Assembly: GCA_013823505.1 (NCBI GenBank)
Contig: PNMH01000106.1
Span: 1-10,680 of the forward strand
Reading direction: 5' to 3'
DNA: 10,680 nucleotides
DNA from: Polaromonas sp.
GTDB lineage: Bacteria > Pseudomonadota > Gammaproteobacteria > Burkholderiales > Burkholderiaceae
The notes below the pieces were generated by a model. The model was given only the letters and a program-made list of their open reading frames with translations. It searched no databases and was not told the origin of the DNA. Position numbers and translations under genes: made by a program. This document shows positions 5,113 to 10,680 of the stretch, piece by piece (the stretch's first letter is position 1; each line of letters starts with the position of its first letter).

Positions 5113-6771
5113 ATGAACACCGCTGACAAAACACCCATGCTCATGAGCGGCCAGGACTATCGCGAGTCCCTGCGCCGTTACACACCAAGGGTGTTTGTGG
5201 ACGGGCGACAGGTCGACAGCGTGGCCGATGAGCGTGCGTTTCAGCCGGGCATCAACGCCGTGGGCCTGACCTACGACTTCGCCCTGCAGGCGCGCTACGC
5301 CCCCCTGATGACGGCGGTGCAGCACACCAGCGGGCGTACGGTCAACCGGCTGAGCCACTTGAACACCAGCAGCGGCGACCTGCTCAACAAGCTTGAAGCG
5401 GTGCGACTGATCTGCCAGGAAACGGGCTGCGCCCAGCGCTACCTCACCCACGATGCGGTCAACGCGATCGCCCAGGTCAGCGCGCGCATCGACTACGCGC
5501 GCGGCACCACCGAACACACCGACCGTTTCCACCACTACCTGCACCGCATCCAGGACCAGGACCTGACCCTGGGCGTGGCCATGACCGACGCCAAGGGCGA
5601 CCGCAGCCGCCGACCCCACGAGCAAGCCAACCGTGACAGCTACGTTCACGTGGTCGAACGCAATGCCATCCACAACGGCGTGCGCGGCATCGTGATCAGC
5701 GGCACCAAGGCCATCGTCACTGGCGCGCCCTACATGCACGAACTCCTGGTGATGCCGTGTCGAAATATGGGCAGGGAAGACGCCGACTTCGCGGTCTGCT
5801 GCGCCGTCCCCATCGACGCACCGGGCCTGACCATCGTCGCCCGCCCCGCCGGGCGGCCAGGTGAAAAACTCGAACACGGCGACGCGCTCTTCAGCCGCAA
5901 GTACGGCCAGAGCACCGGGGTTTGCATCTTCGACCGTGTGTTCGTTCCTTGGGACAGTGTGTTCTTCGCCGGCGAATGGGAGCACTCCGACCACCTCACT
6001 TACAGCTACGCCACCCACCACCGCCAGACCTGTATCGGCGCGCGCGCGGGCTTTGGCGACCTGCTGATCGGCGCGGGTGCGCTCATGTGCGAGGCCAACG
6101 GGTTCGATCCGGGGCGCGAGAGCCATTTGCGCGAACAGATGGTGGAACTGATCACCATCACCGAGGGCTTCTACGCCTGCGGTGTGGCGGCCAGCGTGTA
6201 CGGCAAGGCTGACGAGCACAGCAAGACCTTCATGCCCGACCCGGTGTTCGCCAACATCGGCAAGCTGCTGCTGGCCACCAAGATCTACGACATGCACCGG
6301 ATCGCCCACTACGTCAGCGGCGGGCTCATCGTCACCCTGCCCGGCCCGGACGAAGACCACAACCCCGAGACCGGTGCGAAGCTCAGCGAGGTGTTGCGTG
6401 CCAACCCCGACATTCCCTACGAACAGCGCATCGAGACGGCGCGCTTCATCGAAGACCTGACCGCCGGCTACCAGGGCGGCTGGTACAGCGTGATCAGCCT
6501 GCACGGCGGCGGCTCGCCGGCGGCCATGAAACAGGAGATCTGGCGCAACTACCCGGTGGGCAACAAGGTTGAGCTGGTCGAGCGGCTGCTGGAACGCGGC
6601 GTCGCCGCCGATGGCAGCCCCAGCGCAGCCCCGCACGACCCGGCACGCCCCATCACGAAGAACCGCCAGCCTGGCAAGTGCTGTGACAACGGCTGTACCA
6701 CGCCGGGCCAGCCGGTGATGGTCGATCTGCCCACGGTGAAGGACACCCTGCCTTCGCGCCGATTCCACTGA
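5113..6771 (+). CDS. 4-hydroxybutyryl-CoA dehydratase / 4-hydroxyphenylacetate 3-hydroxylase superfamily protein
   Basis: A 552-residue acyl-CoA-dehydrogenase-fold protein resembling AbfD (4-hydroxybutyryl-CoA dehydratase/vinylacetyl-CoA isomerase) from end to end. Matching segments are MLMSGQDYRESLRR (9-22), VAMTDAKGDRS (155-165), GTKAIVTGAP (197-206), THHRQTCIGARAGFGD (301-316), SGGLIVTLP (402-410) and SLHGGGSP (462-469). The fold normally binds FAD. Compared with the AbfD ligands as I remember them (C99, C103, H292, C299), C106 and H303 are kept, but the other two are Y110 and A310. Catalytic AbfD residues Y296, E257 and E455 appear as C307, T268 and I461. A dehydratase reaction is therefore doubtful; a flavin-dependent hydroxylase or another CoA-ester reaction is as likely. 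The C-terminus adds about 60 residues with CCDNGC (523-528). The frame is open from 5044, but that ATG lies within the TetR operator, so I use 5113; no strong ribosome site marks it. Expected to be controlled by the divergent TetR gene. Substrate unknown. Confidence 0.8.
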   Translation: MNTADKTPMLMSGQDYRESLRRYTPRVFVDGRQVDSVADERAFQPGINAVGLTYDFALQARYAPLMTAVQHTSGRTVNRLSHLNTSSGDLLNKLEAVRLICQETGCAQRYLTHDAVNAIAQVSARIDYARGTTEHTDRFHHYLHRIQDQDLTLGVAMTDAKGDRSRRPHEQANRDSYVHVVERNAIHNGVRGIVISGTKAIVTGAPYMHELLVMPCRNMGREDADFAVCCAVPIDAPGLTIVARPAGRPGEKLEHGDALFSRKYGQSTGVCIFDRVFVPWDSVFFAGEWEHSDHLTYSYATHHRQTCIGARAGFGDLLIGAGALMCEANGFDPGRESHLREQMVELITITEGFYACGVAASVYGKADEHSKTFMPDPVFANIGKLLLATKIYDMHRIAHYVSGGLIVTLPGPDEDHNPETGAKLSEVLRANPDIPYEQRIETARFIEDLTAGYQGGWYSVISLHGGGSPAAMKQEIWRNYPVGNKVELVERLLERGVAADGSPSAAPHDPARPITKNRQPGKCCDNGCTTPGQPVMVDLPTVKDTLPSRRFH

Positions 6772-6848
6772 AGGTCGATTGGACGGACAAGCGGTACAAA
6801 ATCCAACAAAATCAAAGGTTTGCAGGGTATTTCTCGCTTGACTTCACG

Positions 6849-6865
6849 GGGTATCGCCGATACCC
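6849..6865. promoter_or_regulatory. 17-bp perfect palindrome just upstream of the NlpC/P60 gene
   Basis: GGGTATCG-C-CGATACCC is a perfect inverted repeat ending 8 bp before the ATG at 6874. A TTGACT (6838-6843) precedes it, and 17 bp further is TACCCT (6861-6866), a weak -10 candidate lying in the second arm. If this is the promoter, the transcript would start at or next to the ATG and the palindrome would cover the polymerase site. Alternatively the RNA forms a hairpin that limits translation; no ribosome site is evident between it and the ATG. The sequence is seen directly, the function is not. Confidence 0.45.
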
Positions 6866-6873
6866 TGCGGGCC

Positions 6874-7443
6874 ATGCGTCGAATCCTCCCTGTCCTCATG
6901 CTCAGCCTCGCGACCGCGGCCCATGCCGCGCCTCCCGACGCCGCCTTTGAAGACATGGACGCGTTGCTGGCCGAAAAAGGGCTGATGTCCCGCCTGGGGA
7001 GTCAGATCCAGCAAGCGAGAGACACGGTGGGCGAACAGGCTTCAAGCCTGGTCATCAACGCCATGGCATTTCTCGGTGTTCCTTACCGCTATGGCGGCAA
7101 CTCAGTGGACACCGGCTTCGATTGCAGCGGCTTCGTGCGCGCGGTCTACGAGCAGTCAGTGGGCAAGATCTTGCCGCGACGCTCCGACGAACAGGCCGCC
7201 GCCACGCAAGTGATCGACCGCAGCGAACTCAAGCCTGGCGACCTGGTGTTCTTCAACACCATGCGTCGCGCGTTCAGTCACGTGGGCATCTACGTCGGTG
7301 ACGGTAAGTTCATCCATTCGCCCCGTTCAGGCTCCCACGTGCGCCTGGAGGACATGCGCATGACTTACTGGAACACCCGCTTCAATGGCGCTCGGCGTGT
7401 GCCCATGGCCGGCTCGCAGAATCCGCCTCCAGCGTCGAACTGA
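6874..7443 (+). CDS. Exported NlpC/P60-family peptidoglycan endopeptidase
   Basis: A 189-residue cysteine peptidase, predicted to cleave peptide stems of peptidoglycan (typically the D-Glu-mDAP bond) in the periplasm. The open frame begins at 6820, but the ATG at 6874 gives a clean signal peptide (MRRILPVLMLSLATAAHA, cleavage AHA|AP), so I start there. After a short linker (about 19-55) the NlpC/P60 domain occupies about 57-177. It has GVPYRYGGNSVDTGFDCSGFV with the nucleophile C84, PGDLVFFNT (121-129), SHVGIYVG with H136, and KFIHSPRSG with H148. Thus the Cys/His/His site is complete. There is no lipobox cysteine after the signal peptide, so it is probably soluble rather than a lipoprotein. 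It lies 102 bp after the AbfD-like gene and has a 17-bp palindrome in front of it, suggesting its own promoter. No substrate-binding LysM or SH3 domain is present. Confidence 0.92.
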   Translation: MRRILPVLMLSLATAAHAAPPDAAFEDMDALLAEKGLMSRLGSQIQQARDTVGEQASSLVINAMAFLGVPYRYGGNSVDTGFDCSGFVRAVYEQSVGKILPRRSDEQAAATQVIDRSELKPGDLVFFNTMRRAFSHVGIYVGDGKFIHSPRSGSHVRLEDMRMTYWNTRFNGARRVPMAGSQNPPPASN

Positions 7444-7458
7444 GGCGTCACGATCACG

Positions 7459-7473
7459 GGCGATGTCATCGCC
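7459..7473. repeat. 15-bp perfect inverted repeat after the NlpC/P60 gene
   Basis: GGCGATG-T-CATCGCC starts 16 bp after the NlpC/P60 stop codon. A 7-bp GC-rich stem could act as a weak transcript end or processing stop, but a one-base loop is sterically poor for RNA and no T run follows. A protein-binding site in front of the downstream gene is the other possibility. The 180-bp interval 7444-7623 otherwise shows no feature I can support. Confidence 0.25.
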
Positions 7474-7623
7474 ACCCTGTGATGCCGAGCACGACAAGGC
7501 ACGTGAAACGGTGACAAATCTCCGCTTTCGACGCCCAGCTCTGTTCTCAAACACACAGCCCACGCCATAGTGAGCCGACTGCAGGCTATCGGGCACGCAG
7601 ACAAAAGATCCTTCAATGGCAGC

Positions 7624-8427
7624 ATGTCCATGCAAACTCATGTCAACAGCGGGTCGATCGGGACAGTTGAACACGCGGCAAAGCGGTTGAACAAGCTGGC
7701 TCCCCCCACCTTGAGCAGCACGCCCGGGCATCGGGCCGCCATGGACCGGCGGCTGGCCTTGCTGCACAAGGCCATGGGTGATGAAGCCTTGCACGAGAGG
7801 CCAGCCACCAGCCTCATGGAAGTCTCGGTGCCTTCCATGAAGCCCGTGGCGGCAGCAGCGCCACCTTTGCAGCACGCGCTGCGCATAGGCACGGTGTGCT
7901 TGATGGCAGTCGCCGGCGTGTTGTGGCTTCTGTTGCAAGACAGCCAATCTGCCCAGCAAGTGGAGCCGGTGGCCCCGGTGGTCTCCACCTCTGCAGAGCC
8001 GGTCGCAGCGGTCGCCATCTCTTCATCGCCCATCCCGGAGGTGGCTCCAGCGGTCCGTACCGGCGAAGACGAAGTTCTTGCGATGGTCGAAACCTGGCGC
8101 CTGGCATGGTCACGGCGCGACGTCAACGCCTACCTCGGTCACTACAGTGCGCAGTTTGTGCCGGCAAACGGTCAATCGCAAGAACAGTGGGCGGCAAATC
8201 GGAGGACGATCATTGCCAGCCGCGCCGACATCCAGGTCAGCATCCGGGACCTGCGTCTGTCACGCACTGATGACCACGCGATGAACGTCGCATTCTTGCA
8301 GGACTATGCCGCTGGCAACTACCGCGAGACGGCACAGCCCAAGATCCTCCGATTCCATCGCGAAGACTCCGGCTGGCGAATCGTCTCCGAGCAAACCCTC
8401 CCGGCCGGTGTAGCCTTGACGCCATAG
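7624..8427 (+). CDS. Single-pass inner-membrane protein with a periplasmic NTF2-like (SnoaL/DUF4440-type) domain
   Basis: A 267-residue protein from the ATG at 7624; the frame also opens with a GTG at 7570 (285 residues), and neither start has a clear ribosome site. An N-terminal polar, basic segment of about 85 residues is followed by one hydrophobic helix (LRIGTVCLMAVAGVLWLLLQ, about 86-105). A Pro/Ala/Val/Ser-rich linker (about 112-145) then leads to a compact C-terminal domain (150-260). That domain has the pattern VLAMVETWRLAWSRRDVNAY, LGHYSAQFVP, then RDLRLSRTDDHAMNVAFLQDY and WRIVSEQTL. This is the NTF2-like fold often attached to L,D-transpeptidases of the YafK/Cds6 type, here without a transpeptidase domain. 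Topology by charge would put the N-terminus in the cytoplasm and the NTF2-like domain outside. It follows an NlpC/P60 peptidase, so a cell-envelope role is plausible; the function is not known. The gene ends just before a strong terminator. Confidence 0.8.
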   Translation: MSMQTHVNSGSIGTVEHAAKRLNKLAPPTLSSTPGHRAAMDRRLALLHKAMGDEALHERPATSLMEVSVPSMKPVAAAAPPLQHALRIGTVCLMAVAGVLWLLLQDSQSAQQVEPVAPVVSTSAEPVAAVAISSSPIPEVAPAVRTGEDEVLAMVETWRLAWSRRDVNAYLGHYSAQFVPANGQSQEQWAANRRTIIASRADIQVSIRDLRLSRTDDHAMNVAFLQDYAAGNYRETAQPKILRFHREDSGWRIVSEQTLPAGVALTP

Positions 8428-8440
8428 CCACCGACCGCCC

Positions 8441-8480
8441 AAAAAAAAGCCCGCAGGTTGCATCAACCTGCGGGCTTTTT
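8441..8480. terminator. Bidirectional intrinsic terminator between convergent genes
   Basis: A perfect 12-bp stem GCCCGCAGGTTG/CAACCTGCGGGC (8449-8460 and 8464-8475) with a 3-nt loop is flanked by eight A (8441-8448) and five T (8476-8480). It therefore provides a T run after the stem on both strands. It serves the plus-strand NTF2-like gene (stop at 8427) and the minus-strand lpdA gene (stop at 8492), whose ends face each other 64 bp apart. Confidence 0.95.
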
Positions 8481-8491
8481 CGCGACCCGGC

Positions 8492-10333
8492 TTACTTGCG
8501 GGCTGGCGGCACGTCGGTGCACGAACCGTGTGCGATCTCCGCCGCCATGCCGATGCTCTCGCCCAGCGTGGGGTGCGGATGAATCGTCTTGCCGATGTCC
8601 ACCGCGTCCGCACCCATTTCGATGGCCAGCGCAACCTCGCCGATCATGTCGCCCGCATGCGTGCCGACCATGCCACCGCCCAGGATCTTGCCGTGGCCGT
8701 GCGCCTCGGGTGAATCGTCGAACAGCAGCTTCGTCACGCCTTCGTCGCGTCCGTTGGCAATCGCGCGGCCGGAGGCCGTCCATGGGAACAGGCCCTTCTT
8801 GACCTTGATGCCTTGCGCTTTGGCCTGGTCTTCGGTGAGGCCCACCCAGGCCACCTCGGGGTCGGTGTAAGCCACGCTGGGGATCACGCGGGCGTTGAAC
8901 GCGGCCGAAGCCAGTTCCCGGTTGCCCTGCAGTTCACCCGCAGCGACTTCCGCCGCCACGTGCGCCTCGTGCACCGCCTTGTGCGCCAGCATGGGCTGGC
9001 CCACGATGTCGCCGATGGCGAAGATGTGCGGCACGTTGGTGCGCATCTGGATGTCGACGTTGATGAAGCCGCGGTCCGTCACCGCCACGCCGGCCTTCTC
9101 GGCCGCGATCTTCTTGCCGTTGGGCGTGCGGCCCACCGCCTGCAACACCAGGTCGTAGGTCTGCGGTGGCGGTGCGGTGCCGCCCTCTTCGGCCGCGGCA
9201 AACGTCACCTCGATACCTTCGGGCGTGGCCCTGGCCCCCACCGTCTTGGTCTTGAGCATGATGTTGTCGAAGCGCTTGGCGTTCATCTTCTGCCAGATCT
9301 TCACCAGGTCGCGGTCGGCACCCTGCATGAGCCCGTCCATCATTTCCACCACGTCCAGGCGCGCGCCCAGCGTGCTGTAGACCGTGCCCATCTCCAGGCC
9401 GATGATGCCGCCGCCCAGAATCAGCATGCGCTTGGGCACTTCTTTCAGTGCCAGCGCCCCGGTGCTGTCGACCACGCGCGGGTCTTCCGGCATGAAGGGC
9501 AGGCGCACCGCTTGCGAGCCGGCCGCGATGATGGCCTTCTTGAAAGCGATCACCTGTTTCTTGCCGGTCTTTTCTTGCGCCGCGCCGCTGGTCTCTTCCA
9601 CTTCCAGGTGGTTGGCACCGACGAAAGCGCCGTAGCCGCGCACAGTGGTGACTTTGCGCATCTTGGCCATGGCGGCCAGGCCACCGGTGAGCTTGCCGAT
9701 GACCTTTTCCTTGTGGCCGCGAAGCTTGTCGATGTTGAGCACCGGCTGGCCGTAGTCCACGCCGAGATCGGCCATGTGGCTGACTTCATCCATCACGGCT
9801 GCCACGTGCAGCAGCGCCTTGGACGGGATACACCCCACGTTCAGGCACACGCCACCCAAGGTGGCGTAGCGCTCGACCAGCACGACCTTGAGGCCGAGAT
9901 CGGCCGCGCGGAAGGCGGCGCTGTAGCCGCCGGGACCGCCACCGAGCACGAGCAGGTCGCAGTCGAGGTCGGCGCTGCCACCAAAGGCAGACGCGGTTGG
10001 CGCAGGAGTGGCAGCAGGCGCAGTCGGCGCAGCGGCGGCGGGCGCCGACGAGGCCGCAGCTGAAGCCACGGGTGCCGGCGCCGCAGCGGCCTCACCGGCC
10101 GCGTCCAGCGTCAACACCACACTGCCCTGCTTGACCTTGTCGCCCAACTTGACCTTGAGCTCTTTCACCACGCCGGCAGCGCTGGATGGAATCTCCATCG
10201 AAGCCTTGTCGGACTCCACGGTGATCAGGCTCTGTTCGGCCTTCACCGTATCGCCAGGTTTCACCAGCAGTTCAATCACGGCCACTTCGTCGAAGTCGCC
10301 GATGTCAGGTACTTGAATTTCAATGATGGCCAT
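8492..10333 (-). CDS. lpdA: Dihydrolipoyl dehydrogenase (E3) with N-terminal lipoyl domain, pyruvate dehydrogenase complex
   Basis: FAD-dependent E3 subunit that reoxidises the dihydrolipoyl groups of E2 with NAD+. The 613-residue chain begins with a lipoyl domain (1-77; lipoylated lysine K43 in VESDKASME). An Ala/Pro-rich flexible linker follows (about 78-118), then the E3 core. The core has the FAD-binding GGGPGG (131-136), the redox disulfide C163/C168 in [13 protein letters not shown], the NAD-binding GGGIIG (307-312), [15 protein letters not shown], and the catalytic H587/E592 in HPHPTLGES. The fused lipoyl domain is known for PDH-linked E3 proteins of Neisseria and many Burkholderiales, so it is not novel. 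An ATG at 10339 is in frame, but AAGGA lies 6 nt before the ATG at 10333 and touches the first one, so 10333 is preferred. aceF ends 9 bp upstream and its stop codon overlaps this ribosome site, which implies translational coupling. Transcription ends at the hairpin at 8441-8480. Confidence 0.96.
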   Translation of the reverse strand: MAIIEIQVPDIGDFDEVAVIELLVKPGDTVKAEQSLITVESDKASMEIPSSAAGVVKELKVKLGDKVKQGSVVLTLDAAGEAAAAPAPVASAAASSAPAAAAPTAPAATPAPTASAFGGSADLDCDLLVLGGGPGGYSAAFRAADLGLKVVLVERYATLGGVCLNVGCIPSKALLHVAAVMDEVSHMADLGVDYGQPVLNIDKLRGHKEKVIGKLTGGLAAMAKMRKVTTVRGYGAFVGANHLEVEETSGAAQEKTGKKQVIAFKKAIIAAGSQAVRLPFMPEDPRVVDSTGALALKEVPKRMLILGGGIIGLEMGTVYSTLGARLDVVEMMDGLMQGADRDLVKIWQKMNAKRFDNIMLKTKTVGARATPEGIEVTFAAAEEGGTAPPPQTYDLVLQAVGRTPNGKKIAAEKAGVAVTDRGFINVDIQMRTNVPHIFAIGDIVGQPMLAHKAVHEAHVAAEVAAGELQGNRELASAAFNARVIPSVAYTDPEVAWVGLTEDQAKAQGIKVKKGLFPWTASGRAIANGRDEGVTKLLFDDSPEAHGHGKILGGGMVGTHAGDMIGEVALAIEMGADAVDIGKTIHPHPTLGESIGMAAEIAHGSCTDVPPARK

Positions 10334-10342
10334 CGTCATTCC

Positions 10343-10680
10343 TTAAAGCAGAACACGACGGAAGTCGCCGAGGATCTGGCCGAGGTACGCGTTGAAGCGC
10401 GCCGCCGCAGCGCCGTCGATCACGCGGTGGTCCCAGGTCAGCGACAAAGGCAGCATCAGGCGCGGCACAAAGGCCCCACCGTCCTTGTTTGGGTCCCACA
10501 CCGGTTCCATCTGGCTCTTGCACACACCCAGGATGGCGACCTCGGGCGCGTTGATGATGGGCGTGAAATAGCGCCCGCCAATGCCGCCCAGGCTGGAGAT
10601 GGTGAAGGTGGCACCACTCATCTCGGCCGGGCTCAGCTTGCCCTCACGCGCCTTCTTGGCCAGTTCGCCCATTTCCTGGC
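10343..10680 (-). CDS. aceF: Dihydrolipoamide acetyltransferase (E2 of pyruvate dehydrogenase), C-terminal part (runs off the right edge)
   Basis: The last 112 residues of the E2 catalytic domain, which transfers acetyl groups from lipoyl arms to CoA and forms the core of the complex. The fragment contains [32 protein letters not shown] in the family order (the [15 protein letters not shown] strand is highly typical). It also contains the active-site [13 protein letters not shown] with the catalytic histidine and aspartate, and ends in LGDFRRVLL. The lipoyl and subunit-binding domains lie outside the window. It is followed after 9 bp by lpdA in the same direction, as in aceE-aceF-lpdA operons. 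This context, and the PDH-type E3 next to it, favours pyruvate rather than 2-oxoglutarate or branched-chain dehydrogenase. Confidence 0.93.
   Translation of the reverse strand, partial: QEMGELAKKAREGKLSPAEMSGATFTISSLGGIGGRYFTPIINAPEVAILGVCKSQMEPVWDPNKDGGAFVPRLMLPLSLTWDHRVIDGAAAARFNAYLGQILGDFRRVLL

Noticed and set aside
5086..6768. A 560-codon open frame on the minus strand opposite the AbfD-like gene.
   Set aside because: Shadow of the plus-strand gene, which aligns with a known family end to end. The antisense product has the repetitive Ala/Val/His composition typical of such shadows.
8813..10063. A 416-codon plus-strand open frame opposite lpdA.
   Set aside because: Shadow of lpdA. It has no ribosome site and no recognisable domain.
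8492..10333. Fusion of a lipoyl domain to dihydrolipoyl dehydrogenase as a possible novelty.
   Set aside because: This architecture is established for PDH-associated E3 enzymes in Neisseria and Burkholderiales, so it is expected here.

Overview
The window is chromosomal DNA of a GC-rich betaproteobacterium, most likely Burkholderiales of the Comamonadaceae type. This is inferred from a dihydrolipoyl dehydrogenase with its own N-terminal lipoyl domain directly behind the pyruvate dehydrogenase E2 gene, the character of PrpE, and the short, tightly packed gene spacing. There are nine genes, two of them cut by the window edges. I see no rRNA, tRNA, CRISPR array, insertion sequence, phage gene or origin, and no gene-free stretch longer than about 300 bases.

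Layout, left to right. (1) 1-872, minus: the N-terminal 290 residues of SucA, the E1 subunit of 2-oxoglutarate dehydrogenase. (2) 1050-1433, minus: an ArsR/SmtB-type regulator with a near-perfect 19-bp palindrome at its start. (3) 1523-3424, minus: prpE, propionate--CoA ligase, without other prp genes nearby. (4) 3543-4160, minus: an isochorismatase-like hydrolase with an intact Asp/Lys/Cys triad. (5) 4242-4976, minus: a TetR-family regulator, divergent from (6) 5113-6771, plus: a protein of the 4-hydroxybutyryl-CoA dehydratase / 4-hydroxyphenylacetate hydroxylase superfamily. A perfect 19-bp palindrome lies almost exactly midway between these two starts. (7) 6874-7443, plus: an exported NlpC/P60 peptidase. 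(8) 7624-8427, plus: a single-pass membrane protein with an NTF2-like C-terminal domain. (9) 8492-10333 and 10343-10680, minus: lpdA and the 3' end of aceF, the E3 and E2 subunits of pyruvate dehydrogenase. A strong bidirectional terminator at 8441-8480 separates the convergent genes 8 and 9.

How the genes work together: most of the window is central acyl-CoA metabolism. Pyruvate dehydrogenase makes acetyl-CoA, PrpE activates propionate, and SucA feeds succinyl-CoA production in the TCA cycle. The middle holds a self-contained divergent unit of a TetR regulator and an AbfD-fold enzyme, probably an accessory catabolic or detoxification function. The NlpC/P60 and NTF2-like genes form a small cell-envelope pair.

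The least ordinary item is the AbfD-fold protein. It aligns along its length with 4-hydroxybutyryl-CoA dehydratase but, judged against the family from memory, lacks two of the four [4Fe-4S] ligands and several catalytic residues, and it carries an extra cysteine-rich tail. The rest is largely conventional. I did not find a multi-gene system that I could defend as new.
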